Shown: piece by piece, positions 9,265-18,709 of the stretch
How the letters are laid out: the number at the start of each line of letters is the position of its first letter
Numbering within the stretch: the first letter of the stretch is position 1
Source of the DNA: Echinicola strongylocentroti
GTDB lineage: Bacteria; Bacteroidota; Bacteroidia; Cytophagales; Cyclobacteriaceae
Reading direction: 5' to 3'
Assembly: GCF_003260975.1 (NCBI RefSeq)
Contig: NZ_CP030041.1
Span: 3,333,001 to 3,397,000, forward strand
DNA length: 64,000 bases
Made by a program: the position numbers and the translations under genes
Notes under the pieces: model-generated
Told to the model about the DNA's origin: nothing
The model's input: only the letters and a program-made list of their open reading frames with translations
Database searches by the model: none

Positions 9265-10071
9265 ATGTTGATTAAAAGATACGCGCTATTCCTGTTTTTA
9301 TTTTTGCTGACCGCTCAGGTGATCATTGCCCAGGACGATTTCCCTGAGCGTCCCAATCCACCCAAGTTGGTCAATGACTTTAGCCAAACCCTTTCTTCTT
9401 CTGAGCAAGCTGCCCTAGAGCAAAAGTTGGTGGCATTTAATGACAGCACCTCGTCCCAGATCACCGTGGTCTTGATGGGCTCTGTAGGTCAATATGACAT
9501 CAGTGACTATGCATTTCAGCTTGGTGAGAAGTGGGGAATAGGTCAAGAAGGCAAAGACAATGGCCTGCTGATCCTAGCAGCCATGAAGGACCGAAAGGTG
9601 TTTATAGCCACTGGATATGGGCTCGAGGGAGCTGTTCCTGACGCACTGGCCAGAAGAATCGTGGACAATGTGATCGTACCGTCTTTCAAGCGGGAAGCGT
9701 ATTACGAAGGCTTGGATCAAGCCACCACGATGATCATCAAACTGGCCAGTGGAGAATATGATGCCGAAGACGTCGAAAAGAAAGGCAATAGCGGCGGAGC
9801 GATATTTTTCATTTTGATTTTCATCGTCATCTTTATCATCATACCCTTCATCAAAAATCGCAATGACAATGATAACCACATGGGAGGCCGTGGTGGTGGA
9901 GTAGATTTCTTCACGTCATTGATGCTGATGAACCTGCTGGGCGGAGGCAATCGCGGCGGCGGAGGTTTCGGAAACTTCTCCGGTGGAGGAGGGAGCTTCG
10001 GTGGCGGCGGCGGATTTGGCGGCTTCGGCGGTGGTAGCTTCGGTGGAGGCGGCGCTGGCGGTAGCTGGTAG
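9265..10071 (+). CDS. TPM-domain membrane protein with glycine-rich tail
   Basis: A 268-residue exported protein. The ATG at 9265 is preferred because it gives a clean signal peptide (MLIKRYALFLFLFLLTAQ) and lies directly after the previous stop; an earlier in-frame ATG at 9211 would overlap the upstream gene. The TPM domain covers about residues 35-165 (VNDFSQTLSSSEQAALEQKL, then GYGLEGAVPDALARRIVD). A transmembrane helix at about 178-195 is followed by a tail of Gly-Gly-Gly-Phe/Ser repeats. This is the standard architecture of the YgcG-type TPM protein found next to LemA. Third gene of the lemA cluster. Confidence 0.92.
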   Translation: MLIKRYALFLFLFLLTAQVIIAQDDFPERPNPPKLVNDFSQTLSSSEQAALEQKLVAFNDSTSSQITVVLMGSVGQYDISDYAFQLGEKWGIGQEGKDNGLLILAAMKDRKVFIATGYGLEGAVPDALARRIVDNVIVPSFKREAYYEGLDQATTMIIKLASGEYDAEDVEKKGNSGGAIFFILIFIVIFIIIPFIKNRNDNDNHMGGRGGGVDFFTSLMLMNLLGGGNRGGGGFGNFSGGGGSFGGGGGFGGFGGGSFGGGGAGGSW

Positions 10072-11620
10072 TAAGTGATGTGGGAAGGTTAACATGTTTC
10101 AAAGTTTAAATGTAGTAGTTGTTGAAGTGCTAACCTGATCAAATAATATTTCAGGTGAATAATTCTCTTTGTGACTTATTCTTCTGCCACAAAGTCTCGA
10201 AGGCACAAAGGTGTATGTAAAAAAACTGTTGTTCCGACAGCTGTGCTGCGGAACCCCGAAAATTGAGTTTTTAACTCAATACTACCTCCTTGAAGGTGTG
10301 CTTTGAAAGCTGGTTTATGGGTAACTACATAGGAGCAGCTTAGAACACATAACTCAGCTAGCAGAATCTATGTTTTTTATGTGCCTATGTTGTTCAAATA
10401 CACCTCGAAAAGACCACTTTTCTTAACCAAATAGCATTGGAAACAGTAGGGGCAAGTTTCAATACTCCTTCCGCCTTAGTGCCTTTATGGTTCATTCTTC
10501 TGCCACGAAGATTCGAAGTCACAAAGGGGGGTGATGTCTCCTCCGACACCATTATTTAGGATCAAGCAATATTTCCGGGGGAATAAATTTTGACACACTT
10601 TCTTGAAATTTATTCCCTATTAATTTTTGGAATAAAGCGCTGTTGGTGTGTGTTGGGTTTTAGCGTGAATTTATAAGCGCTAGGAAGGTAATTGCTGCTA
10701 AAACAATAAGATTAATTTTAATGTTTACCATGGGCGTTGCCCATGGCTAAGGATGTTACGCCCTTTCAGGGCTTTTTTATGCTACTTGTCTCTTCGAATT
10801 TAAGCAAAAAATCAGCGCAAATCATAATCATCTGCGTCATCAGCGTTCCATCAGTCCTCAGCTTTTCCGCTTGATCCATTATTTAAAAATCGCTTAGCGA
10901 CTTGGTGCCTTCGTGGCCTTCAAAACAAATCAGCCAGATCAGTATGACCTGTCCCGCCAAGGTAAACCTGCCTTCAATAAAACATCGGCTGTTGTTCCGA
11001 CAGCTGTGCTGCGGAATCCCGAAAATTGAGTTTTTAACTCAATACTACCTCCTTGAAGGTGTGCTTTGAAAGCTGGTTTATGGGTAACCACATAGGAGGA
11101 GTTTAGAACACATAACTCAGCTAGCAGCTCTATGTTTTTTATGTGCCTATGTTGTTCAAATACACCTCGAAAAGACCACTTTTCTTAACCAAATAGCATT
11201 GGAAACAGTAGGGGCAAGTTTCAATACTCCTTCCGCCTTAGTGCCTTTATGGTTCATTCTTCTGCCACAAAGGAGGTTTTGGTGGGGATGATGTCTCCTC
11301 CGGCAACATTATTTAAAAATAGCTTAGCGACTTGGTGCCTTCGTGGCCTTCAATAAAACATCAGCTGTTGTTCCGACAGCTGTGCTGCGGAACCCCGAAA
11401 ATTGAGTTTTTAACTCAATACTACCTCCTTGAAGGTGTGCTTTGAAAGGTGGTTTATGGTTAACCACATAGGAGAAGCTTAGAACACATAGCTCAACTAG
11501 CAGACTCTATGTTTTTTATGTGCCTATGTTGTTCAAATACACCTGAAAAAGCCCCATAAAAGACCAAAGACCACTTTTCTTAAATGACCAATAGCATTGC
11601 AGTAGGGCCAAACCATCTAA
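10072..11620. repeat. 1.5 kb gene-free region with three copies of a ~300 bp repeat
   Basis: No convincing gene lies here. A unit beginning CTGTTGTTCCGACAGCTGTG occurs three times in direct orientation: 10226 to about 10555, 10989 to about 11314, and 11365 to about 11610 (shortened at its end). Each copy carries the hairpin TTGAGTTTTTAACTCAA and the line 'gccttagtgcctttatggtt' or part of it. A linker reading CTTAGCGACTTGGTGCCTTC occurs before copies 2 and 3. Between copies 1 and 2 lies another dispersed repeat (see 10555-10778). Copies differ by a few substitutions, so they are not an assembly duplication. Not CRISPR: the units are too long and there are no unique spacers. Confidence 0.8.
10555..10778 (+). 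repeat. Dispersed repeat, inverted copies near 28.05 and 28.83 kb
   Basis: The segment ends with GGATGTTACGCCCTTTCAGG at about 10751-10770 preceded by a CCATGGGCGTTGCCCATGG palindrome. Read in reverse complement, the part from about 10605 on matches 28050-28215, with GCGCTAGGAAGGT and GGAATAAA segments in the same order. The first part (GATCAAGCAATATTTCC, 10560-10576) matches 28845-28878, also inverted. It is a Bacteroidota intergenic repeat of unknown origin. Confidence 0.7.
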
Positions 11621-12232
11621 TCATTTCTTCCAATCCAGCTGCGGCAGGCTCAGTTTGAAGCGAACGGCAATCAATCGGATGGTCACTACCAATAGAAAAG
11701 AGAGGATCAAGTTGACGTTACGCTCTACGCCTAGGTTTTGGAGGACGATGACCAGTATCGCTCCACTGAGACATGCCGTGGCATACACTTCCTTCTTGAG
11801 CAAAATGGGCGTGGCATTGCAAAGCATGTCCCTGATTACACCGCCCATTACGGCCGAAAACATGCCCATCATTGCGGCGATTTCTGGTCTTACTCCCAGA
11901 CTAAGGGCTTTTTCGGCACCCAATACCGAAAACAAAGCAATCCCCAAAGTATCAAACAAAAACAGCGTTTTTCGGAGCTTGGACATGATTTTAAAAAATA
12001 AGATGGCCGTAAGAATACCCGCAAAAATGGCGTAGAGATAGCTTACATCATCTATCCACACCAATGGGTAACTGTCCAATAGCACATCCCGTAAGGTGCC
12101 GCCGCCAATAGCCGTAATAAAGCCCGTAAACCCTGCTCCAAACACATCATGCTCCCGATCATGTACGGCTAATGCTCCTGACACCGCAAAGAAATAGGTG
12201 CCGACCAATTCGAAAATAAATTGTAGATCCAT
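11621..12232 (-). CDS. TRIC-type cation channel family protein (UPF0126)
   Basis: A 203-residue inner-membrane protein made of two repeats of three hydrophobic helices plus a seventh helix. Each repeat carries the family glycine motif: GGGTLRDVLL (about 43-52) and GGVIRDML (about 130-137). The bacterial UPF0126/YicG/YadS group is homologous to the trimeric intracellular cation channels of animals; prokaryotic members conduct potassium or sodium in vitro, but their physiological role is unclear. The length matches the family. The gene stands alone, reading away from a methyltransferase gene. Confidence 0.92.
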   Translation of the reverse strand: MDLQFIFELVGTYFFAVSGALAVHDREHDVFGAGFTGFITAIGGGTLRDVLLDSYPLVWIDDVSYLYAIFAGILTAILFFKIMSKLRKTLFLFDTLGIALFSVLGAEKALSLGVRPEIAAMMGMFSAVMGGVIRDMLCNATPILLKKEVYATACLSGAILVIVLQNLGVERNVNLILSFLLVVTIRLIAVRFKLSLPQLDWKK

Positions 12233-12355
12233 AGTGTTTTAACTATTTGTACAAATAACAACTATTTAGCGATAAAACGAAAACAGTCGATAGCCTTGAA
12301 GAGAGAAGTATTCCTGTGCCTTGATTTTTGTCCATCAACCCTTAAAAACAAAGCA

Positions 12356-12976
12356 TCATGTGCCTTTCTCCATCATCAAGACGCCCATCGCACGAAGGTC
12401 GTGGACTAACACGGATTTGGGAGGTTCCAGGTACCTTAGCCGGTATTTTTTCATGGCTTCTTTCAGCAATTCTTCCGTAAGCAAAAAGCGGGTAGACCCG
12501 TCCAGTAACCGGAAAGTACCATCTCCGACTTTTTCACTGGCGGCATCCATGCCCCCAAAGCCTGTCGTCATCCGCAAGAACAACATGCCGCCGGGTGCCA
12601 AAACCCGCATCATCTCATCAAGCATCGCATAAAAATGAGCGGTATCCCTGGCAAAATGCAAAACAGCCGAGCTGATCACCGCTTGAAATGCCCCCTGATG
12701 AAAAGACATATCCTCCACAGGAGCCACTTGCAACCTCAACGGATCGTATTCACGGTCAATGGTCTTGGCATAGATCCTTGCCATTTGGATAGCCGTCGGA
12801 TTTTGGTCCACACCAAATACCTGGAAGCCCTCGTGTAGAAAGTAGATCAGGTTTCGTCCTTCTCCGCAGCCGGCATCGAGGATGCGCATGTCTTTGGTAA
12901 ATCGCCCCTTCAGTATTTGGTCCAGCAGGTAGATGTCAATATTGCCGAGCAATTTATTCAGTGCTGCAATGTTCAT
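12356..12976 (-). CDS. Class I SAM-dependent methyltransferase
   Basis: A 206-residue Rossmann-fold methyltransferase. Motif I is ILDAGCGEGRN (about 33-43), the acidic residue closing strand 2 lies in VFGVDQNP (about 54-61), and the post-motif region VISSAVLHFARD (about 99-110) is typical of small-molecule methyltransferases. The substrate cannot be inferred. Its start codon overlaps the stop of the patatin gene by 4 bp (12973-12976), so the two are one transcription unit with the patatin first. A function linked to lipid metabolism is possible but only by neighbourhood. Confidence 0.88.
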   Translation of the reverse strand: MNIAALNKLLGNIDIYLLDQILKGRFTKDMRILDAGCGEGRNLIYFLHEGFQVFGVDQNPTAIQMARIYAKTIDREYDPLRLQVAPVEDMSFHQGAFQAVISSAVLHFARDTAHFYAMLDEMMRVLAPGGMLFLRMTTGFGGMDAASEKVGDGTFRLLDGSTRFLLTEELLKEAMKKYRLRYLEPPKSVLVHDLRAMGVLMMEKGT

Positions 12977-13860
12977 GGATGGAGTTGTTTTAGTGTGGCG
13001 CGGGTAAGGTCTTTGCCCACTTCGATGATTTCCTTGGCCCGGTAAAACTCAAACGTGCCACACTGCCTTCTGGACATCTGCACCACGGCATCTATGGTGT
13101 GTGCCTGGAGGATATAATCCGATAGCCTATCCTGCATCATCTCAAAGGAGAGGTTCATCAAATCCAGAAAACTGGGGCTCTTCGGTTTTTCTTTCCGTTC
13201 TTGGGGAAAAAATTTGCTCATTTTTGTGCGGTATTCCGTGACCCATTGTGGTACGGTGATCAGTGGCTTACCGTCCTTTTGTGCCTGATGCTCTCGGACC
13301 AGACAGGCAACGGGCGCGTTGACATCGGAAGCGATCAGTAGATCACTTTCAAAATCCTTGGCCAAATCAACCGGAATGGGGTTCAGCAAGGCTCCGTCCA
13401 CAAATTCTTCCTCTCCGATGATAAAGGGCTTGAAGACCGTGGGAATTGCAGCAGAAGCCCTGATGGCCTGAAATAGGCTACCGCTCGCAAAAGTCGTTTC
13501 CTCACCGGAAGAAATGTTCACCGCATTGCAGGAAAAGGGAATCGGCAGGTTTTCGATCAGTTCATCCCCTACCAATGCTTCCACCGCCTGAAAAACTTTA
13601 TTTCCCTTGATAAAACCCCGGGTAGAAATGGTGAAGTCCATCAGTGAAAACACATCGATACGGTCCAGGTTACAGATCCATTCTTTGTAGGCATTTAATT
13701 TTCCACGGGCATATATCCCCCCAATCAGCGCTCCCATGGAGCATCCGGCGATCGCATTAATTTTATAACCATGCTCCTCCAATGCCTCTATGACCCCAAT
13801 ATGTGCCAATCCACGGGCGCCGCCACTGGAAAGCACAAGAGAAACTGTTTTATTTGCCAT
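12973..13860 (-). CDS. Patatin-like phospholipase
   Basis: A 295-residue acyl hydrolase of the patatin/RssA type. The oxyanion-hole motif SGGARGLAHIGV (about 11-22), the nucleophile elbow GCSMG (Ser at about 41) and the second catalytic residue in DGALLNP (Asp at about 153) are all present, so the Ser-Asp dyad is intact. There is no signal peptide, suggesting a cytoplasmic or inner-membrane-associated enzyme, unlike the outer-membrane PlpD type. It is followed by an overlapping methyltransferase gene. Substrates are probably phospholipids or lysophospholipids. Confidence 0.93.
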   Translation of the reverse strand: MANKTVSLVLSSGGARGLAHIGVIEALEEHGYKINAIAGCSMGALIGGIYARGKLNAYKEWICNLDRIDVFSLMDFTISTRGFIKGNKVFQAVEALVGDELIENLPIPFSCNAVNISSGEETTFASGSLFQAIRASAAIPTVFKPFIIGEEEFVDGALLNPIPVDLAKDFESDLLIASDVNAPVACLVREHQAQKDGKPLITVPQWVTEYRTKMSKFFPQERKEKPKSPSFLDLMNLSFEMMQDRLSDYILQAHTIDAVVQMSRRQCGTFEFYRAKEIIEVGKDLTRATLKQLHP

Positions 13861-14081
13861 GGTATTTTCGATAACGCGATAGAATTCCTGTCAAAATTAC
13901 TAAACGTTCCGCAAGATATAAATGATGTAGGTTTTTATTAAAAGTAGGAAGGTTTGAAGGTTTTAATGATGGAAAGTTAGATGGCTTTGGTTCTAGCGGG
14001 CACATGGACAGGCTGTCTGAGATACTGTTCATTGCCTATTGAAGAACCGAATACCGGACACTTTGCTGCCGGTTACACCTC

Positions 14082-14912
14082 CTAGACTTTCTCAAAAACA
14101 ATAGCAGCCCAGTTGTCCTTTATTTTTTGGCTGAGAAGCTGGAGTCCAAGGGACTCCGCTTGGGATTGGAGGTCGGGGATGTCATGGGCATAAAAACCGC
14201 TGAGAAAAAGTTTGGCGTCAGGTTTCATCAGGGACATGTACACTTCCATTTCATCCAAGAGGACATTTTTGTTGATATTGGCCATGACGATGTCAAAAGG
14301 CCCTTTGGGCTTGACTTCGCGGATGGTGCCATGCCCCATTTTGACATTTTCCATGCCGTTGAGTGCGAAATTTTCGTTACCATTTTCCACACACCAATTG
14401 TCAATGTCAAAAGCTTCAATGTGAGTGGCGCCCAGTTTGTAGGCCATGATGGCCAATATCCCCGTTCCGGAGCCAATGTCAATCATGCTTTTGCCTTCAT
14501 GCGGTACTTCCAGCTGATGGGACAGCATCAGGTAGGTGGTGGCATGGTGACCCGTGCCAAAGGACATCTTGGGATTGATCAGGATATCGTAGTTGACGTC
14601 TTCTCTGGGGGCGTGAAAGGAGGCCCTGACATAGACCTCGCTGCCAATGGAGATGGGGTCATAGTGTTTTTCCCACTCTTCGTTCCAATTGACTTTGGGC
14701 ATTTTGCCTTCGATAAGTGAAATGCTGGCCAATTCCTGATAGCGGTCAATTACTTCTTGGAAAGTAACCCGATCAAAAAGGTCTTCCTGGATATAAGCAT
14801 CTACACCATTGTCAGTTTCCAAAAAAGAGTCAAAGCCGATCTCACTTAATTCGGCCATAAGGATTTCCGAAAATTCTTGTGAACAGGAAATTTTAAACTC
14901 GAGGTATTCCAT
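14082..14912 (-). CDS. prmA: Ribosomal protein L11 methyltransferase
   Basis: A 276-residue PrmA. The N-terminal L11-recognition domain (about 1-95) is followed by a Rossmann methyltransferase with motif I IDIGSGTGILAIMAYKLGA (about 144-162), the MSFGTGHHATT stretch before it (about 117-127) and the NINKNVL motif (about 211-217) of the family. The enzyme trimethylates amino groups of ribosomal protein L11. It lies downstream of tpiA on the same strand, separated by the terminator at 14950-14975, so it probably has its own promoter. Confidence 0.95.
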   Translation of the reverse strand: MEYLEFKISCSQEFSEILMAELSEIGFDSFLETDNGVDAYIQEDLFDRVTFQEVIDRYQELASISLIEGKMPKVNWNEEWEKHYDPISIGSEVYVRASFHAPREDVNYDILINPKMSFGTGHHATTYLMLSHQLEVPHEGKSMIDIGSGTGILAIMAYKLGATHIEAFDIDNWCVENGNENFALNGMENVKMGHGTIREVKPKGPFDIVMANINKNVLLDEMEVYMSLMKPDAKLFLSGFYAHDIPDLQSQAESLGLQLLSQKIKDNWAAIVFEKV

Positions 14913-14949
14913 CGTTTATAGAAAAGTTAGTGGTGTAATGCTAGAAGAA

Positions 14950-14975
14950 AGAGGCTGTTTAATAAAACAGCCTCT
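14950..14975 (-). terminator. Rho-independent-type terminator after tpiA
   Basis: AGAGGCTGTTT (14950-14960) pairs perfectly with AAACAGCCTCT (14965-14975), an 11-bp stem. On the - strand it follows the tpiA stop codon by 8 bp and is trailed by a T-rich stretch, as expected for an intrinsic terminator. Confidence 0.85.
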
Positions 14976-14982
14976 ATTTATC

Positions 14983-15744
14983 TTAGAAGGACTTGATGAT
15001 GTCTACAAAGTCCCTGGATTTTAGTGAAGCGCCACCGATCAATCCGCCATCCACATCTGGTTTGGAGAAAATCTCTTGGGCATTGTCCGGCTTACAGCTG
15101 CCTCCGTAAAGGATGCTGGTACCGTTAGCGATTTCCTGACCGTATTTGCTGGCCAAGTGCGCTCTGATCGCGGCATGCATGTCCTGTGCTTGGTCAGAAG
15201 ACGCCGTTTTACCTGTGCCAATCGCCCAAATCGGTTCATAAGCGACCACGATTTTGGCAAAATCCGCCTCGCTCAGACCAAAAAGGCTCTCTGTCAATTG
15301 ATCTTTTACATACTCTTCATGGGTGCCTGCTTCTCTGATTTCGAGCGGCTCACCACAGCAGAAGATTGGAATAAGGCCGTTTTCCAAGGCCAGTTTTACC
15401 TTCTCTGTAAGTTGCTCGTTGGACTCCGCAAAATACTCTCTACGCTCACTGTGACCAATGATCACGTATGCAGCTCCAAAAGACGCCAAGATGCTGGCAG
15501 AAGTTTCTCCAGTGTAAGCACCGGATGCTTTATCAGAGCAGTTTTGTCCGCCTAGGAAGATGTTGTCTACTCCACCGATCAGTTTTTTCACATTGGAAGC
15601 GTGGACAAAAGGAGGATTCAAGACCACAGTGACATCACTGACCCTTTCGTCTTTGACCATATTGACAATCTCAGAAGTCAGTTTTTGGCCTTCTTCCTGC
15701 GTTCCGTTCATTTTCCAGTTACCGGCGACGATTTTCTTGCGCAT
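14983..15744 (-). CDS. tpiA: Triosephosphate isomerase
   Basis: A 253-residue glycolytic enzyme interconverting dihydroxyacetone phosphate and glyceraldehyde 3-phosphate. All catalytic elements are visible: AGNWKMNG with Asn9 and Lys11, the catalytic His in GHSERR (about 96-101), the catalytic Glu in [11 protein letters not shown] (about 168-178) with the flexible loop 6, and the phosphate-binding [10 protein letters not shown] (about 213-222). Full length. It is followed by its own terminator and transcribed divergently from recX. Confidence 0.98.
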   Translation of the reverse strand: MRKKIVAGNWKMNGTQEEGQKLTSEIVNMVKDERVSDVTVVLNPPFVHASNVKKLIGGVDNIFLGGQNCSDKASGAYTGETSASILASFGAAYVIIGHSERREYFAESNEQLTEKVKLALENGLIPIFCCGEPLEIREAGTHEEYVKDQLTESLFGLSEADFAKIVVAYEPIWAIGTGKTASSDQAQDMHAAIRAHLASKYGQEIANGTSILYGGSCKPDNAQEIFSKPDVDGGLIGGASLKSRDFVDIIKSF

Positions 15745-15840
15745 GATAATTTAGGTTAGGTTTGATATATTTGAATGAGAAAAGACTCCAAGAGTGGTTT
15801 TATCCCCCTTGGAGATGTTTCGTTGCTAAAATTACATAAA

Positions 15841-16350
15841 ATGTCCTTCCCAAGAAAAGATTATTCTCAAGAGCCTCAGAAAAAAAACCTTACCCCTGGT
15901 CAGGCCAAGGTGAAGATTGCGGCATTTTGCGCCTACCAAGAGCGGAGCCAGCAGGAAGTGAGGGACAAGCTTTACACTTATGGGCTGTATCAAGATGAGG
16001 TGGAGGAGTTGATTTCGGTGATGATTACGGAGAATTTTCTCAATGAAGAGCGATTTGCAGAAGCCTATGTCAGGGGGAAATTTTACCTTAAAAAGTGGGG
16101 GCGGCTGAAGATCGAGCAGGGTTTAAAGCAGCACCGACTGTCGGCAAATTGCATTAAACTGGGGATGCGGGAAATTGACCCAGATGAGTATTGGGAGGAA
16201 CTGTTGGGGCTTGCCGTAAAAAAATGGGCGACCACCCAAGAGAGTGATCTCTTTAAGAAAAAGGCCAAAATCCACCGTTTTTTAATCAGCAGGGGCTTTG
16301 AATACGATTTGGTCAGCAGTGCCGTGCAGGAGGTAGCCTCTGCGGGTTAG
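15841..16350 (+). CDS. recX: RecX-type regulatory protein
   Basis: A helical protein of the RecX family, which binds RecA filaments and damps recombination. I place the start at the ATG at 15841 (169 residues, MSFPRKDYS), which fits family length; an in-frame ATG at 15775 would add 22 residues and sits close to the divergent tpiA start. Characteristic three-helix repeats are visible: CAYQERSQQEVRDKL, then LNEERFAEAYVRGKF with the conserved D/E-E-RFA pattern, and KWGRLKIEQGLKQHRL. No recA gene is adjacent, which is normal in this phylum. Confidence 0.88.
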   Translation: MSFPRKDYSQEPQKKNLTPGQAKVKIAAFCAYQERSQQEVRDKLYTYGLYQDEVEELISVMITENFLNEERFAEAYVRGKFYLKKWGRLKIEQGLKQHRLSANCIKLGMREIDPDEYWEELLGLAVKKWATTQESDLFKKKAKIHRFLISRGFEYDLVSSAVQEVASAG

Positions 16351-16484
16351 TGGCGATTGGGAGGGTTTGACGAACCTCTTGCCCAGTTGTGTAAAAAAAG
16401 TCTGGTGCTTATAAAAGTGTCTTTTCTCCTAAAGCATTCTTTGACTACCTTGTTGGGATATTGACATGATATAAATCAACCGTT

Positions 16485-18215
16485 ATGAAAAAACTTATAC
16501 TTGTGCTGACCTTGGCGGGGTTTGTTTTTACCGCCTTTGCTCAGCAGCAGTACACCACCTTGTTTGAGTCTTCGGGAGGAACAGCCACTCCAGCGTATAC
16601 CGATGTGATGGCTTATTATGAAAAATTGGCCGAAGATTTTTCGGAGGTTCAGCTGAAGAAGATGGGCAAAACGGACAGCGGCAAGCCCTTGCACTTGGTC
16701 ATCTTGGACAAAAAGGGGAGCTTTGACCCTGAAAGCTGGCGGTCTGATGGGCGTCTAGTGGTTTTTGTGAACAATGGCATCCATCCGGGTGAGCCTGTGG
16801 GCATCGATGCTTCCATGATGTACCTACGGGATATTTTGCAGGGAAAAGAAAACTGGGAGGAAGACATGGTGCTGGCATTGATTCCCGTCTATAATATCGG
16901 TGGACACCTCAATAGAAATTCGACCACACGGGTAAACCAAGAAGGACCCAAAGCCCATGGTTTTCGGGGAAATGCCCGTAACTATGACCTGAACAGGGAT
17001 TTTATCAAGACAGACACCGAAAACTCCAAGAGCTTTCAGGAAATCTTCCAGTGGCTGCAGCCGCACGTCTTCATTGATACCCACACCAGCAATGGCGCAG
17101 ATTACCAGCACGTCATGACGCTCATCGAGACACAGCACAATATGCTGGGTGGAGCCGCCGGAAAGTACATGTATGAAAAACTTACCCCTGGCCTCTTCAG
17201 CCAAATGAAAGAGCGTGGTTCTCCCTTGGCGCCTTATGTGAATGTCTGGGGCGATGTACCAGAAAACGGATGGTCACAGTTTAAGGATTCACCGCGGTAT
17301 TCCAGCGGTTACGCTTCACTTTTCCACACCATCAGCTACGTTCCGGAAGCGCATATGCTCAAAACCTATCGGCAACGGGTAGAAAGTATGTACAAACTCT
17401 TCCAGTCTTACACGACGGTTTTTGAACGGGACATGGAGGAGATTGTCACGGCGGTGGAAGCAGATCGGGAAGCAGCGAAAAACCAAGAAAGCTTCAATTT
17501 TAACTACCAAATTGTAAAGGAAAATCCAGTGAAAATCGATTTTCTAGGCTACGAATCAGGCCATAAGGCGAGCGAGGTCTCGGGTGAGCCAAGGCTTTTT
17601 TATGACCGCAATAAGCCTTTTGAGGCAGCAGTGGATTTTTACGATACCTATTCCCCTTCGCTCTCTATCAAAAAGCCAAACTATTACGTCATTCCCCAAG
17701 GTTGGCTAAAAGTAGTAGAGAATCTACGGCGAAATCAAGTGCACATGAAGTCGGTAAAGGCTGACTTTACCATTAGCGTCACGGCGTACTATATCACAGA
17801 CTTCAAAACCCTACAAAAACCCTATGAAGGCCATTACCTCCACTCCAATGTTCAGGTAAGAAAAACTTCCCAAGAGGTAAGCCTCCGCGCCGGTGACTGG
17901 CTCGTACCCATGGACCAGCCCGCCAATGACTTCATCATGGAAGTGCTGGAGCCGCAAGGAGAGGACAGCTACTTTGCTTGGAATTATTTCGATACCATCC
18001 TTCAGTCCAAAGAAGGGTATTCAGCCTATGTATTTGAAGATTTGGCAGCGGAATACCTATCCCAAAATCCAGGGTTGAAGGAAGAACTGGAAAAGAAAAA
18101 GGCTGCCGATCCTGACTTCGCAAAGGACGGTTCTGCCCAATTGAGATGGGTGTATGAGCATTCTCCTTGGAAAGAAAAGGAGCACATGCGGTATCCGATT
18201 TTCAGGGTAGATTGA
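16485..18215 (+). CDS. Secreted M14-family zinc carboxypeptidase
   Basis: A 576-residue exported peptidase. The signal peptide is about residues 1-19 (ending FTAFAQ). The M14 zinc site is seen in IHPGEPVG (His and Glu, about 104-111), and the third ligand in FIDTHTSNG (about 200-208). A conserved NARNYDLNRDF stretch (about 164-174) matches the substrate-binding Asn-Arg pair of the family. The C-terminal 230 residues are an accessory beta-rich region. Members in Bacteroidota are annotated as M14 family metallopeptidases and probably degrade peptides or peptidoglycan stems in the periplasm; the exact substrate is unknown. Confidence 0.9.
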   Translation: MKKLILVLTLAGFVFTAFAQQQYTTLFESSGGTATPAYTDVMAYYEKLAEDFSEVQLKKMGKTDSGKPLHLVILDKKGSFDPESWRSDGRLVVFVNNGIHPGEPVGIDASMMYLRDILQGKENWEEDMVLALIPVYNIGGHLNRNSTTRVNQEGPKAHGFRGNARNYDLNRDFIKTDTENSKSFQEIFQWLQPHVFIDTHTSNGADYQHVMTLIETQHNMLGGAAGKYMYEKLTPGLFSQMKERGSPLAPYVNVWGDVPENGWSQFKDSPRYSSGYASLFHTISYVPEAHMLKTYRQRVESMYKLFQSYTTVFERDMEEIVTAVEADREAAKNQESFNFNYQIVKENPVKIDFLGYESGHKASEVSGEPRLFYDRNKPFEAAVDFYDTYSPSLSIKKPNYYVIPQGWLKVVENLRRNQVHMKSVKADFTISVTAYYITDFKTLQKPYEGHYLHSNVQVRKTSQEVSLRAGDWLVPMDQPANDFIMEVLEPQGEDSYFAWNYFDTILQSKEGYSAYVFEDLAAEYLSQNPGLKEELEKKKAADPDFAKDGSAQLRWVYEHSPWKEKEHMRYPIFRVD

Positions 18216-18302
18216 GGCCGCGTTAATACATTGGGTTATAAGGAATTTAAGTATTGGAACAATTACTGGGAAATCCCTACCTTTGGATTAAAACAATTAA
18301 GA

Positions 18303-18686
18303 ATGGCAAATAACATTATTTACTCCAAAGAGGCGCCCGCACCAATAGGGCCCTATAGTCAGGCAGTACAGGCAGGAAACACGCTTTTTATCTCAGGACA
18401 AATCGCCTTGGATGCAGATACAGGGGAATTGATCAATGAAAACATTACCGAAGAAACCCATGCGGTGATGAAAAACTTGGACGCTATTTTGTCAGCAGCG
18501 GGGTATGGTTTTGGAGATGTGGTAAAATGTTCTATTTTTATAAAGGACATGGATGATTTTGGTACCATAAACGAAGCTTATGGTCAGTATTTTCCATCAA
18601 ACCCACCAGCAAGGGAGACCGTGGAAGTGAGTAGATTGCCTAAGAATGTACAGGTAGAAATTTCTTGTATCGCCGTAAAGGCTTAA
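18303..18686 (+). CDS. RidA-family reactive-intermediate deaminase
   Basis: A 127-residue Rid protein. I choose the ATG at 18303 because the family begins around MxxIxxxxAPxPIGPYSQAV, exactly as here; an in-frame TTG at 18231 would add 24 unrelated residues. Conserved residues are GPYSQAV (about 17-23), the catalytic-site arginine in NPPARETVEV (about 100-109) and the EISCIAV C-terminus. RidA hydrolyses reactive enamine/imine intermediates made by PLP enzymes. It is followed closely by an unrelated membrane protein gene. Confidence 0.95.
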   Translation: MANNIIYSKEAPAPIGPYSQAVQAGNTLFISGQIALDADTGELINENITEETHAVMKNLDAILSAAGYGFGDVVKCSIFIKDMDDFGTINEAYGQYFPSNPPARETVEVSRLPKNVQVEISCIAVKA

Positions 18687-18709
18687 GCGACCTGTGGAGG
18701 CAGGAATCA

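Noticed and set aside
9717..10102. Antisense frames rich in Arg/His/Pro opposite the glycine-rich tail of the TPM protein
   Set aside because: They are reverse readings of the Gly-Gly repeat codons and have no start context or homology.
10226..11610. Regularly repeated units that could be mistaken for a CRISPR array
   Set aside because: Units are about 300 bp, irregularly spaced, diverged and without short unique spacers; no cas genes are nearby.
14127..14720. A 197-codon + strand frame opposite prmA
   Set aside because: Fully contained within prmA, whose motifs are complete; no independent support.
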